A stretch of 64,000 nucleotides of DNA from Rotaria sp. Silwood1. Taxonomy: Eukaryota > Rotifera > Eurotatoria > Philodinida > Philodinidae. A program made the translations under genes and the position numbers. This document shows, piece after piece, positions 39,574-52,459 of this stretch. Position 1 is the first letter of the stretch; each line of letters starts with the position of its first letter. A model generated the notes under the pieces. The model was not told the DNA's origin. It saw nothing but the letters and a program-made list of their open reading frames with translations, and ran no database searches. The stretch lies in assembly GCA_905250075.1 (NCBI GenBank), contig CAJNOP010000001.1, positions 1,195,912 through 1,259,911 on the forward strand, given 5' to 3'.

Positions 39574-41723
39574 TTAAAGTATCAAATATATTGATGTAGT
39601 CATTCGTTGTATCTATGTATATTTTTATGAAAAAAATTAAAAACATTAGCAATGATAAGAAACCAACAATGGTATTGAAGTTTTTCAGAATAATTAAAAT
39701 CTCTTGTAACATTACAGAGAAGAAATTTGACATTACTTCTAGTTATCAACCATAAATGTCATTAGACAAGCAGATAAAATTATAATTATAGACGTCCGAT
39801 GTTACACGCTTTTTAGCTTCGATTATCACTCCTAAAAACTCCAAGGATCGAAAAAAAATTTTCCCGTTAATTAGCGACAACATACATGCCTGTCTACACT
39901 ATGTAATTTAAGATCGTGTGAAGATGATGGAAATAAATCTAGTGACGAAAGTAGAGATATTGAATGGTACTGATCTTTTTTCTTTCACTATAATAAGTTT
40001 ATTTACTGTAGTAGATATTTTCTTTTTTATTTCATGGTAACTAAGCTATTAAATTAACAGTTTTCGTTTACTGGACGTTACAATCGTCTAAGATAAATGT
40101 TGCATAAGAAGAGAATGAAATAAAGTTTTCGAAGTTTTTTGCCATTTACATTAACTCCGATTTAGATGCATGAGATTAGTTACGATTCACTTTTTTTGTA
40201 TTCTTGAAATTTGCTTAATACCACTGTCACTTTCTTAATTAATAAAAACATTTCTATACTAAAATTAAAACTACTTTGCAAATATTAATCCAGATTAAGT
40301 TCAAATAAATATTTGTGTTACCTAATGTCCATAGATTAAACTAACTAGTACTGCAACAGTTTTCTGAGAAAAATGTTGCTTTAGTTTTTATCAGTTAAAA
40401 CATGTTTTAAAAAATCAAGAATATCACTAAAGAATCTACTTTAAAAACTCATTTTTTTAATTACATGATGTTGTGTCTTTGAATAACGACTACATCATTA
40501 AATAAGTTTATAAAAAGTAATTCATGATCACTAAGTTAGAAAAAATCCATATTAGCGTATTTTTCAAACGTATTCTATGCGTTCATTCAATATTTTTTCT
40601 ATATTTTCTTCATTAAGCTTTGTCATCAAAATCCGTGTGAAAAAATACAACGTTGTTTGACTCTTTGGCTTCGAAATCATTTCAGGAAATGATAAAATAA
40701 ATTATCTTCAAATAACTTCTGAAAAAGACTTTATCATCGTTGAAAAGTATTAAAAATATTTTAGAGTATGATATTTTACATTACAATTTACAACATAAAG
40801 CCTAGCATTACAATCAAGAAACATATTAGATAATAAGAATCCATTTGAACTTCGAAAATATGTGTCGCAAAAGTTCAGAGAACATTCATCCAGATACGCT
40901 AGACACTTCTTTTCAAAAGCGATAGATTTATATATACCTGATCAAGATAATGAGAGAACTTATCAGAATATACTTGAGAAACAAAAAAACGTACTTCAAC
41001 GAAAGGAACTACGAGAAAAAATAAAGAGAGAAAAACGTCTGAATATATATAGACGAAATACGTAATAATGGATATATGTCAACAGAACGCTAGAGAAAGA
41101 AGATGTTTACATGCACAATGGCACTGTAAGATGGTACTGTGATATCAGGAACACGAGAGAAAGGGAGTTCTCGTATCAAAAGATGAAAAAATTGTAATCG
41201 TAACCTGAGTAAAGCTCAAAACGTGCGTATACAGGTCCTGACGTCCAACAGTTAAAGATTTGGTTCTTCTACTATAATGATTGTGGATTGCTTTTTAGAG
41301 ACTACATTTTAGGTTTATTTGAATACATGCTCATTACTCAAAGATAAAGCATGATAAAACTTTACAAGGGCTTTCAATGTAGACCTTGAATAGATATTGT
41401 TGATTGTTCCGAAACATGTTTTAGCCGATGCAAAACGAAGTGATATTTTTCCAAGAATTTTTGTATCACCTGTTATATTGTCAATATCCTATCACTGAAT
41501 AATAAACTAGACCACTTAGATCAATCACTTGATTATCTTTTATAATTCTGAAATTACTAATAGAACAACTGAACGATTTTCAATGATAATGAAACGACTA
41601 AATTTCATTGTGTTTGTTTTTTAAGCTTAGAAGTCAACTTTTTTTTTCTTGATAGATTTGATAATTATATATAACGTTAAAAAAAAAGAGCCAAAACTTT
41701 TCTTTTTTGTAAAAAACCGTATT
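39574..41723. other. Intergenic, no supported gene
   Basis: AT-rich sequence. A 67-residue plus-strand frame at 40862-41065 is basic and lacks similarity or codon bias like the neighbours, so it was not called. Confidence 0.5.
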
Positions 41724-42485
41724 TTAAATCCTCATGCGTCGTTTTCTCATAAGATTCAAAATAATTGTGTTTATAACCGATTGTGCGAATGCTAATGCAA
41801 TGAAACCTAATAATAAACCATTAAGTAGTTTATATGAACGTTTACATGCAACATTATTAGTATTATCGACTGATAAATTATCATCACATTTATCTACTGC
41901 TATAATAATAATACCAAAACCAAGTACAACAGCAATAAATATAGTTTGCCATACATAAGAGTGAAAATATTTCACTATATTACATCGCTCAGAACGACGA
42001 TTAAATATAATTGTACATATGCCAAGACAAATAATAAGGGCACCAGCCCAAAAACCATAATAGTAAAAGACAATTGAATGTGATATTATTAATCCAATCT
42101 GTAGACCACCTGTTATAATACCAAATAATATCATTAATATACCATTAATATTAAAATAAGTTTGCATTCTTTTTGATAGAGAAAATGCTGTCATCATAGA
42201 TTGATTAATCACAACCGGATTAGAAGAATTTATTTCTATAATACCATCTTCTAATGGTGGTCCAGGATAATTATTAATATAGACAACATTTGGATTATCT
42301 ACGCCGGTATAACTTGGTGGTAATGGTACAAAATTGTTATCATGTTGGTATGATGGATTTTCTAATTTATAAATAACACTTGTATACGATGGAGGTGGTG
42401 CTAGAATATCATCATTATTTTGATTTGTACTTTTTAGTTCACTACTAATAGTAGAATTTCGTCTTGTATTCGATGATGATTGCAT
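41724..42485 (-). CDS. Four-pass membrane protein with PPxY motifs (MS4A/CD20-like?)
   Basis: Single-exon frame of 253 aa. The N-terminal cytoplasmic region (about 1-105) is Asn/Ser/Pro-rich and holds two WW-domain ligands, PPPSY at 30-34 and PPSY at 56-59. Four hydrophobic segments follow at about 110-132, 135-158, 172-195 and 220-243. The loop between the third and fourth has two Cys (CDDNLS…ACKRS) that could form a disulfide, and the C-terminus is basic (RKRRMRI). The four-pass plan and the FGIITGGLQIG segment resemble MS4A/CD20-like tetraspans, but the match is general. PPxY motifs suggest binding to NEDD4-type ubiquitin ligases. The function is not known. The reading frame is well supported by codon use and topology; the family name is tentative. 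Confidence 0.75.
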   Translation of the reverse strand: MQSSSNTRRNSTISSELKSTNQNNDDILAPPPSYTSVIYKLENPSYQHDNNFVPLPPSYTGVDNPNVVYINNYPGPPLEDGIIEINSSNPVVINQSMMTAFSLSKRMQTYFNINGILMILFGIITGGLQIGLIISHSIVFYYYGFWAGALIICLGICTIIFNRRSERCNIVKYFHSYVWQTIFIAVVLGFGIIIIAVDKCDDNLSVDNTNNVACKRSYKLLNGLLLGFIALAFAQSVINTIILNLMRKRRMRI

Positions 42486-45061
42486 ATAGACGGTTAATAA
42501 TTTCTTACTTGATTGGTAGATTTTTCTTTTCTTCTTTGTTTTTTATTACTTCTGTTATTTTCTATGACGATAGTAAAAAAAGATGGATATTATATGTAAT
42601 ATGTCATGCGTGGTCTTTTTTATACAGGCGACTTATATTATAAATGTGTACGAAAGCGTATAAAGGTGAAAATAATATTTTTTGCCCTATTGATATACAT
42701 GTTTACTTGGATAGGTGGAAGAAAACAAAATTATGATTTTGTTTTTTTATTTTCACATTTTTCATTGAGTACTGATTGATAAAGTATAGCAAAAACTAAT
42801 TTTTTCATGTATCATAGTATCATGATAGGACAGCGTAGGATTGTCTCCTGTCTGAATCTCTTTTTTTCGCTAATATCAGAGAAAAACAGTGTGATTCTTT
42901 TTTTTTATTGCATCTCTAACCTTCGAACCATTGTATTATGTGTTTTGTAATCGAGCATGACTATTTGTTTTCTTTTGTAATCATGCTTCAATTGACTCAA
43001 ATAAAGAAACCAAAGAAAATGTAGGCGTATACAAATTTATTCATAAGAATCGAATCAATAAACTAAAGTTAGCTATATGTTTTGATATATTTTTAAAGCA
43101 AACTTATTAAAAAGCAATGCGACAAATCTACAATATTCAATAATAGGAATCATAGTAATTTTAAAGAAAAAGAAATCAAGAAAGGCATATCATTAATGGT
43201 ATTGCCACGGGGAAGCAAAGAAGGACTGAATCATTTTGCCAACGGAAAGTTATTAAATTGTTGCAAAAAATTGGTTGCACAGAAGATCTGAGAGACTCAA
43301 GTGCCTCCCACTTTTGACTATAAACCTTTACACCACTAATATATGTCGTTAATACATGTTAATTGTTGTATAAAAGGAAAATATTTTATCTCATATACTT
43401 TTCTTCAGACTTCTATAATTATCGTTACTACGTCATTTATATTTATTTCTTCTATTATAAGAAATGACTATGACTATGATTGTAGAAAGTGTATGGTAAA
43501 CGAAATTTATTCATGTTGTTAATTCATTAATGAAAAATTATAAGTTACATATTAATTCATTTTATATCGCTATATTTTTATTTGTTTCTCACATATTTGA
43601 TCATTTCTGATTGAGACTGTACAAATGTATAAAAATCTTCATACTAAACTTTTCTGTTTAAGAATCTCTTCCTGTATGTCTATGGTTTCTGGAGAACAGC
43701 TTATCAGAAAATTTTCAAATTTTTCGGGCAAGTAGATTTTCATAAACGGTGGAAAAGTTGTCACAGACACAAAGCTCTCAGATGTTGTCGTTTATGAGAT
43801 ACTGCGATAACAATATAAAAAAGTGACGCTAATTTCCGTCCCCCATTTTCCCGATATGCTACATTCGATCGAACGAAAAATTTTTGCACATGGACAAGAC
43901 ACTCTTTGCAGTGTGTTGATTTTTATTTTTATTTTTCTTCGAATAAAAAAATCAAAGTATCAAAAGGTACTCTAAAACACACATGTGTTTTTTGTAAAAT
44001 CTACCAAAAAGTTAGCAGAACAATTTTTATGAAACAAAAGAAAAAGTGAAATAATGTATAGTTTTCGCTAGTTTGATTTGTTTTTGAATTTTTTCAATTG
44101 TTAAAAACAATTTTTCGATAGTCAACAAATTCTTACTACATTAGAATATACAATAACCATAAAAAAACAAAAAAAGAATTGAGTTACGAAAGGAAGAAGA
44201 CTATCCTTAATAGAATTTTCATTGCAACAGCAACTTTATCAGTTATCATAGAACTGCGGCTTGATGTCTATGTTCGTTTCATATATGACTCAATACACTA
44301 GCTACAAAATACATTCAAGTAGGTTATTGAATAAACATTTGTATTTCAATTGGTCACTATCATACAATCTGTATATAGCTTAATAGTTTTCCTTCTTGAC
44401 ATTCATAATTGTCAATATGTTTAAAAACTAAATTTTTGTACAAACTAAAAGATCCTTCAACAGCGGACCGAGTATTGGATGTACTTTTTGCAGTCTAAGA
44501 TTGTTAGGTCAGAAAAACAACATTAAAAAAGTTTAAAAGGTGATTTAGGTTAAATATAAAGAATAAAATAACGTCCAAATGGCGTACATGTGTCGGTTCT
44601 GATATATTATCATTTGTTGTTTTAACAAACATCTTCTAGTCGAAACCATTTTCAAGACTAACCTTGAAAATTTTATCTACCTCACAAACTTTCATACTAT
44701 TATACTATTATCATTTCTCACTCAAGTTTTTTTTTTCAAAATCGAAATCTTCAAATTGAATTTATATGCAAGCATAATATCATATAACGATGTGTCTGAA
44801 ATAGATAGATACGTTATTTTATCAGAACATCAAACACATCTGTTTGACCTTCGCTCAATGTTCTTTTTCTTTTTCTTTTTCTTTTTTTTTAACATTCGAC
44901 AGAAAGAAGGAAAAAAAAGTAGGAAGAAGAAGAAATGACCTCCACTATCTGCATCAAGCGACGTTTTTTTTTCTCGTTCTCACATTTGATGATTAAACTA
45001 AATGGTGCCAAACATCTGTCTACAGATAGAAAGAAAAACTAGCATGTAAAAACAGAAAAAA
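42486..45061. other. Intergenic between divergent four-pass and ZMYND19 genes
   Basis: The two flanking genes are divergently transcribed, so both promoters should lie here. No further exon was recognised. It includes a degenerate repeat copy (43.69-44.18 kb) and a pyrimidine-rich low-complexity tract at about 44860-44892. Confidence 0.5.
43686..44178. repeat. Degenerate copy of the repeat at 54.3 kb
   Basis: Runs parallel to 54343-55022. Shared blocks in the same order are GAGAAC…CT…ATCAGAAAA, TTTTTCGGG, AAAAGTTGTCA.AGAC, TATGAGATA, CCCATTT and a tail with AACAATT…GATAGTCA. The copy at 54.3 kb is longer and has a TTAA-flanked structure; this one has lost recognisable ends. Confidence 0.6.
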
Positions 45062-45865
45062 ATGGATGAGATTACATTCAATACTCCAAGTATTATTAAA
45101 CTAGGATCTTTTGCTGGCAAAGTAGGATATATTTTTTCCAGAAATAAGATTATTTATTTTGTTTCTTATTTAGATTAAGTATTGTCTTATTGATACATAT
45201 TTTATTTCTCTTTTGAACATTTATAAATTAAAAGTAAGATATACATTTCATAAAATAATCTATTAGATTTTCATCTTGTTTTAAATATAGATTAATTATA
45301 TTAATAATCAATTGATTGTAATTGCAACTAATGGATTAAAAGATATTCCATTACATAATTTAATTTGGTAAGAAAATATATTTGTTTTTTAGATTGATGT
45401 TTGTTCTTTTTTTTTCTTGAATAGGGAATATTTTTATCAATATTCAATTTCTGAAAATTATTCTATTTATCATCAAAATGGTATAACTATGGATAATCGT
45501 TTAGAAAATTTATTATTAATATCAAATAATATAGTTTATTTACCATTAAAATCTTATTCATTATCAAGTTTTTATTGGAAAATTATTTCCTATTTACCAG
45601 TTGATATGGATGAAGTCAATTATCATAGTACAAAATTAAATCGATCTAGTCTATATGAATGTCATAATGCCCCATGTACACAATTATTATTAAATTCGTC
45701 TGATGAACAGTTTATTTGTCTTAAATGCAAGAAAATAAAGTAAGAAATAATGAGATGAAATTTAAGTTAAATTTATTTATTTTTTATAGATATTGTAGTC
45801 AAATGTGTCAAACAATGGATGCTGATATTCATTCAATATTTTGTAATCCAAATAATTCGAAATAA
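45062..45865 (+). CDS. ZMYND19: ZMYND19-like MYND zinc-finger protein
   Basis: Five exons on the plus strand: 45062-45121, 45174-45233, 45291-45367, 45425-45739, 45790-45865, giving 195 aa (human ZMYND19 is slightly longer). The N-terminus (IKLGSFAGKIKYCLID) and the middle (LHNLIWEYFY, then HQNGITMDNRLENL) follow the family. A complete C-terminal MYND finger has all eight ligands: C145, C150, C164, C167, C173, C177, H185, C189. In mammals the protein binds the MCH receptor 1 and acts as a CTLH E3-ligase substrate or modulator. The H-x-N-G…D-N-R…N-L block resembles an HNH fold. All introns are 50-58 bp. It is the only confidently called plus-strand gene in the window. Confidence 0.92.
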
Positions 45866-47083
45866 AAGTCATTCATGTATATTTGATTTTTTTATTATAT
45901 AGTCATGTTTTACAACAGAAATAGAAAAATTTTATTGTTGTGTGTATGTAGATGTTTTTCTTCTTTTTTTGTATTTAGAAATAAATAATTCGGAGTAATG
46001 AAAAAAAAAATGAAATTACTTATTTTTGTTCGTAGAAAACAATATATTGTTTATTAATAATTAGCAAAGAGTTCTTTTCAAGTAACTTGGTACACGATCG
46101 ATAGGCTTCTATGAATAATATGTAGAACGACTGCACAAAATCTTTATCAGTTTTCAGTCAATACTTGAATTTGGTTTCATTTGCAACTTCATAGTCGCTT
46201 TTACCATTTTTTCAAATGTTTTTCTTTGAGAATACTGCATGGGTACAAGTTTTCATGCCCACATTTGTCCATTTAGGTTCCGTATATAGGCACGAGTGCA
46301 GCTTCCTTTTAATATATCAACAGAATACATTTTTCAGGAAATACATAATGCCTCAAAAATTCATGGAAATGTAAAATATCGTTCAAATAGCTAAAACGAT
46401 TTGAATGATTCTAAGTTTTTGAAAATCTAATTCAGTCTTAGGCCGTAAACATTAGCATAAGGATAATTTTATATTAAATATCTATCAATACTCTTTATCA
46501 CAGTCATGGAATAGTAAATTAATAATGTTTCGAAAGATCTACAGTTGTCTTTCTTTTTAGCTTTATAAGATTACTTTATGAACATCTAGAATTATATAAA
46601 GATATTCAAAAGCGTGATTTACAGAGGATTTTCTTTAATATATAATCCTGCGAAAAAATAATTATATATTATGAAAGCGCTCGGAACTTTCTACAATTCT
46701 GTATATTTATGTTTTAACTAGTGCATATGAATAGAAAAGTAAATGAACTGCAAGGAAGACATCGTCATCATTATGAATTGTGTTACTGTGTCCTCACTTA
46801 ACTTTTTAAAACTTATCATCAGTATCAAAATACGTTTCTAAAAAAAGATAATTAAATATTGCGATAGTGCTTGAAATTTCTCTAGCCTCCTATATATTTC
46901 TTACTCATCAGAATATAAATATAAGATATGGCAAAACAATATTAACATGATAAAGAATTTCAAGCTCTATCAGAATATATAATTGCTATTTTTAGATAAC
47001 TATTTCTATAATGATGATAAATTTAAAAAGTTCATTGGGGAGGCACTGAGAAAATTCAGTTCATAAGAATCTGGTGATGACGG
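45866..47083. other. Intergenic, 3' of ZMYND19
   Basis: The first 120-150 bp are likely 3' UTR. The rest is AT-rich with nothing recognised. Confidence 0.5.
45980..45985 (+). promoter_or_regulatory. Possible polyadenylation signal of ZMYND19
   Basis: AATAAA 115 nt after the stop codon, preceded by a T-rich stretch. A reasonable candidate, but AT-rich context reduces weight. Confidence 0.4.
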
Positions 47084-47761
47084 TAGGGAACTGCAAAGTG
47101 GTCCCGGCCCCGCCGAGACCGGGATGGAAAAAACTATTTGATCGGAATCAGGGCCAGGACCGGGACTAAAAAACTCTTCACACTGGTCCCGGTCAATTTT
47201 TTATACAATATATTTTCACATTTATTATTTTGACATGATTAAAGATCTATAAATCAGATATTTTTATTTGCTATTTCTATAAAAGTCTTTACTGATTACG
47301 AGTCTGTTTGCAAGAATCCGAATTTTTCAATTGCACAGGTTTTTGAATACATATAAAACAACCAACACAACACTATATACATAAATTTAATTCGTTCATT
47401 CTTTGATCATTCCTTTATTTGGGTCTTATCAGATAATAGTAAATAGATATGTGTCGCCGTTTATTTCTTTTGGCAATAGTAATGGCGACTCAATATAAAT
47501 TATGACTGGGAAAAAGCCCGTAGCCTATGCGTATATCTGTAGCTTTAACACTGGATATAAAAGAATTATCGTACTGTTAACGAATCAAAATCATTCATGT
47601 CAATTTGATGTATTCATAAAAGTACACAGATCGTAAAAAAATTTGCTCGATTTTAGAAATGAAGCCATTCTCAAAGATTGGGACTGGAAAAAAAATTTGA
47701 CCGGGACTGAGAAAAAAAATGACCAGGACAGGGACTAAAAAAGCGTTTTTGCAGATCCCTA
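47084..47761. mobile_element. Non-autonomous hAT-like element with 8-bp TSD
   Basis: Direct repeats GATGACGG at 47076-47083 and 47762-47769 flank the element. Its ends are inverted: TAGGGAACTGCAAA on the left, and TAGGGATCTGCAAA as the reverse complement of the right end (13 of 14 match). An 8-bp duplication and TAGGG…TGCAAA ends fit the hAT superfamily. Both subterminal regions carry repeated GGGAC/CCGGGAC words with raised GC content, the kind of subterminal repeats hAT transposases bind. At 678 bp with no long frame it must rely on a transposase from elsewhere. Confidence 0.88.
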
Positions 47762-50710
47762 GATGACGGTGCCATCACTGCAGTTGATTTATTTTTTTAC
47801 GAGTAGGAATAAGGTAAAGCATAAGTATACAGGGTAATAAAAACCTCCAAGCGCTTTCATAGTATACATGATTATTTGTTTTAAATGTATTTTTATGTTG
47901 ATAAAAGGTTTTTGAAAAAAACGACTAAAACTACCTTTTTTCAGAAGTATATATAACATTATTTTCAAGAAAAAAAAATTTTGTAAAAACAAAATAGTTC
48001 AATCTTTAAAAACAAACAATAAAACAATCAATTATATCCCAAGTTATAGTTTTGATACAGGATTTTACTGAAGTTGCTTTAGATCAAACATTAATTCTTT
48101 GATGATTTTCTCATTAAAAAATACATATAATCTAAATTAATTATTCATTTCAATAATATCAATGAATTTTCCTGCAATAAATAAAAAAATTAGTATATTG
48201 TTCAAAAAGATTTTAAACTCTAGTTCAAGAATACATTAGACATATGATGTCGGATGATATCAATGAATACAATCGGTTATTCACAAGTAATGTTAAAAAA
48301 ATCATTCACGTGTACAAAAATTAAATATTGTTAAGATTAAGATCAATGTCCAGTCAATGAATGTTTGATTTGAGCATAATTTACTCATTTTTAATTTTTC
48401 TTCTAGAATTAATAGAGTACACATTGTGTATAAATTAGATCGATAAAATTAATTAGTTAAAAAAACGATCAGATCAAACTGATTTAATAATAATCACGTA
48501 AGCTAGTTATTGTCAAAAATGATATTTGCGTTTTTTAGATTGTCTTGATCGCAATATCTATTTTTTGCTTGCATAAATTACATCGTGTGATTAATGCGGA
48601 GAAAATCAAAAAGCTAAAAATAGACACCACACAATGCAGTATACTGTATTCACTCAATCTGCAAAATAACTTGATTAAAGTGTACATTCTGTCATTTTCA
48701 TTTTCCTATTGTGTTATAAATGCTATTGATAATATTTAGAGTAATACGAAAATTACGTTTGTCTGAGATATTTTTACACTAAATAAATATTTTTGTTTTT
48801 CGTGTTTAGACATAAAAACAATCTAATAAACGTAATATAAATGATTCGAAATGCATATCAAAGTCATTCAGATTTTCTTGTTCATTTAATTTGTTCAGCA
48901 TTCTATATTGAATTTGTATGAGATTAAAATTTTTATATCTTGATATTTAAGAAAGTACTTCAAAATATTTTTGCAAGAAATCTAAATACTCGTTTCAATA
49001 TATTTCATTAATACATACAACATATTTGCATTTTCTCTGATACGATTTCGTTTTCATTAATACAATATACATGAGGCACAAGAAATATTTTTTTCACTCG
49101 GATTTTATAAAAACAATAATTTGAGTCCAACTGTTCTATTATACCGTTTAGATATATTTAAGACTTCGTGCGAAATTTCGATCTTTTCTGTCTTATGCGT
49201 TGTTGTATTTTTCTTCATTTCTTCCATATTAGTCATATATCAATATTCCCTGTGACCTTGAACTCTGTTACAGTGTGAAATAAACGTTCCCGAACATTAG
49301 ACTGTTCGTCCCTTGAATAGAGAGCATGATCTTTTGTAGATCATCGTGAGCCAATCTAATTTTACCCTACATTGGATTTCATTATTGATATATAAATTAT
49401 ATTGACATGTAAACTCCTTGTGCAAAATTGTTTGCGTACGATTTCGAATTTATATTCGAATTATTGTGTGACTAATGTGAAAGAAATGGAAAAAAAGTCC
49501 AACGATGCACAAGACATTAAAGGGCTGATATTTTTTATGTGATGGTTAATAGGTCTAAGTATGATAATATAACACGTACACTCAAATTATGACTTTTAGG
49601 AGAGTTAAATGAGTAAAAAGAAATACTTTTTTTTATATCACATGTACGATGAATTTTACTATCAGTACTAGAGTCTCTTATAAAATTTTCATTCATATTT
49701 TATTCTTTGATTTAGTGAAGCAAAACAAACAATTGCACATATATTTGAACAATAGATTTAGAAAATATCTACAAAAGAACTAGAGAATCATTGACATAAA
49801 TCGTGTTTTATGTACAATTTATTCGATGGGATATCTACAAAAAAAAATAATATTCCAAATATCTCCATTATATTTTAAGCAAATCAATTCATTTTCTTCT
49901 AGTAATAGAGAAGAGAATTCCAAGTATTTATAAGTAAAGTTTATAACTTTCAATCTTGCCTAAAATAGAGAAAATTAAGTTTTCCTTTCTTATCTATAAA
50001 AGTTACCTATAGAAGAAGATTCTTATAAATAATTAACGACTTTTATGTCTATTTTATTGTTTCGTAGTAGAATACTACTAAAAGAGAGTAGTTACTAAAA
50101 GGTTTCTTACAGTTATTAAGTACTAATAGAGATATGGAATTTTATTTCCTGAGATCAAATGAAGAAAAAGTAAATTTTTTGTGAATTTTAATTGGAAGTA
50201 ATTGAAAAAACAAACGAGAAAGACTGAAAGAGAACAAACAAAAATTAGAAAATTTTCAAAAATAGAACAAGTTTTGAAAACAAATCTTATTGAGATTTGA
50301 AAAACGATAAAAGTTCTACTCCGTTGCTTCGCTCGGTAGTAGGACCGCATATTTTCAAACAAGAAAATAACCTTATCATTGAACTTTCACTTAAGATTTC
50401 ATCTACATAAAGCTTTCTTTTAGATTAACTAATACGTAGAATAAAACAATCATTAAATGTAATCTCTGTGAGATATAAATTTCTCAAAACCGAACATCTT
50501 TTCATCGATATTGCATAGAATAATTAATCTCATAAGAATAATAACTTGAAATTCTCGTCTATTACACGAAGAAAAAAGTTTAGATTTAAGATATTTCAAT
50601 AATTGTTTTTTGTTCGATAACTTTACGAGATCCTCTGTATGTAATGGACGAAAAATTACATGAAACAAGCGAGATTCGACAATAATGCAAAAATAAAAAT
50701 AAACCAATAT
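47762..50710. other. Intergenic, no gene seen
   Basis: AT-rich, only short chance frames. 50300-50350 has a locally GC-richer patch (CCGTTGCTTCGCTCGG) of unknown meaning. The last few hundred bases should contain the 3' UTR of the Rubicon-homology gene. Confidence 0.5.
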
Positions 50711-52459
50711 TTATATAATATCTTGTTCATGTTTTCGTTGTATTAGACGATAACATTTTGGACAATCATGATCAATATTATCCCAACATTTTCTATGATA
50801 TATATTTGAACAATTATTACATCGTCCTATTGTTTTGATATCATCAAATGGATAAAGTATATCTTTTCGATTTTTACATATTTCACAAATAAAACCTTTC
50901 TCACGACAAATCATACACTGATATATATGTTGTTTTGCGCGTATACTTGCTATATTAAGTATTTGTAAAATTTTTTTTAATGATAATAAATCATTTAATG
51001 AATATAAATGTATACTTTGATAAAGATAATCACGTGCATAAAATTCTTTTAAAAATTTTTCATTTAATTCATTTTCAATACGTGTACACGTTGATAAATA
51101 TGCATAATAATGTTGAAATTGTATACGACTTGAACGTATATCGGATAATATCGGTTGTAATACATATAAATTTTCATTATCATTTTGTATATCAAATATT
51201 GGTTGATAAAAATTTGATTGAAGAATTGATTTAGCTCGACGACATACTGGATAAAGATGCATATCAAATGATTTAATTATTTTTGCTGGAATATATGCAT
51301 AATCCATAAGATGACAACGTGGACAATATAATTTACCATAGTAATAACAACGACGTGGAGGTAAATTTGATACTGATGCGAATAATTTATTACAACAATC
51401 ACAAACATTATTTTGACTATGTGATGTTGTATATTGAAATTCTAAATAAAAAAATTTCATCATAATTATGAAATTACGTTTTATCACGTGTCTCTACGAG
51501 AAATGAATGAGTAGAAAAAAAATACCTCTGAAATAAATAGAACTCTCTGGTGGTGCTTCGAATGATAGTACTTCGAAACTATCATCATCGATATCCTGTT
51601 CATCAGTACCATTAGTTGTTGTATTTGTTGAATTATCATCAAATAGACACTGATCTTGATCATTGAAAAGATCATCACTTGTTGTTGATTGACATGATGC
51701 ATAATCATTAATGCCTAAATGTAAAGAGAGCTAGAAAAGACTAAAATTCAACAAAAAAGACAATAATTTACCTAATATCCAATAATTTTGTGTTGGTGAT
51801 AGTTCATTACCAAATGTAGACTGATAACCAGATGAATGTGATTGTTGTTGAGGTTGTTGTTGACCATCAGCTAATGCTGTTGTTGACTCGGGCACAAGAA
51901 CAGGTTCACTACATTGTCTTTCACGATTAGTATTAAATATATCCGTCATAATAACTGAATTTGACGGTTCAAAACAGAATTCACACGGTGGTAAAGTATT
52001 CTGGCATACTGATGTCTCAATAGATAAATCAGCTTCACATGGTAGCCAACATTGTTGCATTGTGGAATCTACTTTGTTTAGTGAAGAAGATAATGATGAT
52101 GAAAGTTGACTTTCTCGTCGACGTAAAACTGATAGCTTAAAAACAAAAACAAAAATAAAAAATTATTTTCTATTCATTTTACTTGTTTACATCAGCATTT
52201 TATAATGTTGATGTGAAAAGAAAAAAAAACTTTGTAAGAAAGCAAACAAAACACATGATATCAATCTCGTTTTTCTTTTTTCTATTTGTTGATGTATTTA
52301 AAATATCTTTAAAATGAAAAACTAAAGATAAACAACTACCTATAAATTATAGCATCAATGTTGACTTACTCGGCGCAATGTACTCGATAGTAATTGCGTG
52401 CGTGCTTCGATGACCGTAGGCCATATCTTTACAAATTCATTTAATACTTCTTTTTTCAT
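50711..52459 (-). CDS. Rubicon-homology (RH) domain protein, Rubicon/PACER/DEF8-like
   Basis: Four exons on the minus strand: 52370-52459, 51772-52135, 51526-51714, 50711-51441, giving 457 aa. The N-terminal half is Ser/Gln/Asp-rich without a recognisable RUN or PH domain. The C-terminal part from about residue 225 is a Cys/His-rich RH domain: CDCC, CYYYGKLYCPRCH, YIPAKII, CMICREKGFICEIC, then a CxxC…HxxC…CPKC end. In Rubicon, PACER, PLEKHM1 and DEF8 this zinc-bound domain binds RAB7 on late endosomes and autophagosomes, so a role in endolysosomal traffic or autophagy is inferred. The lack of a RUN domain points to a DEF8- or PACER-type member. The start is the first ATG of the open exon; an additional 5' exon is possible. 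Confidence 0.85.

Noticed and set aside
40862-41065. 67-aa plus-strand frame starting MSQKFREHSS
   Set aside because: Basic low-information peptide, codon use unlike the confirmed genes, no splice partners or motif.
41734-41958. 74-aa plus-strand frame
   Set aside because: Antisense shadow of the four-pass membrane protein.
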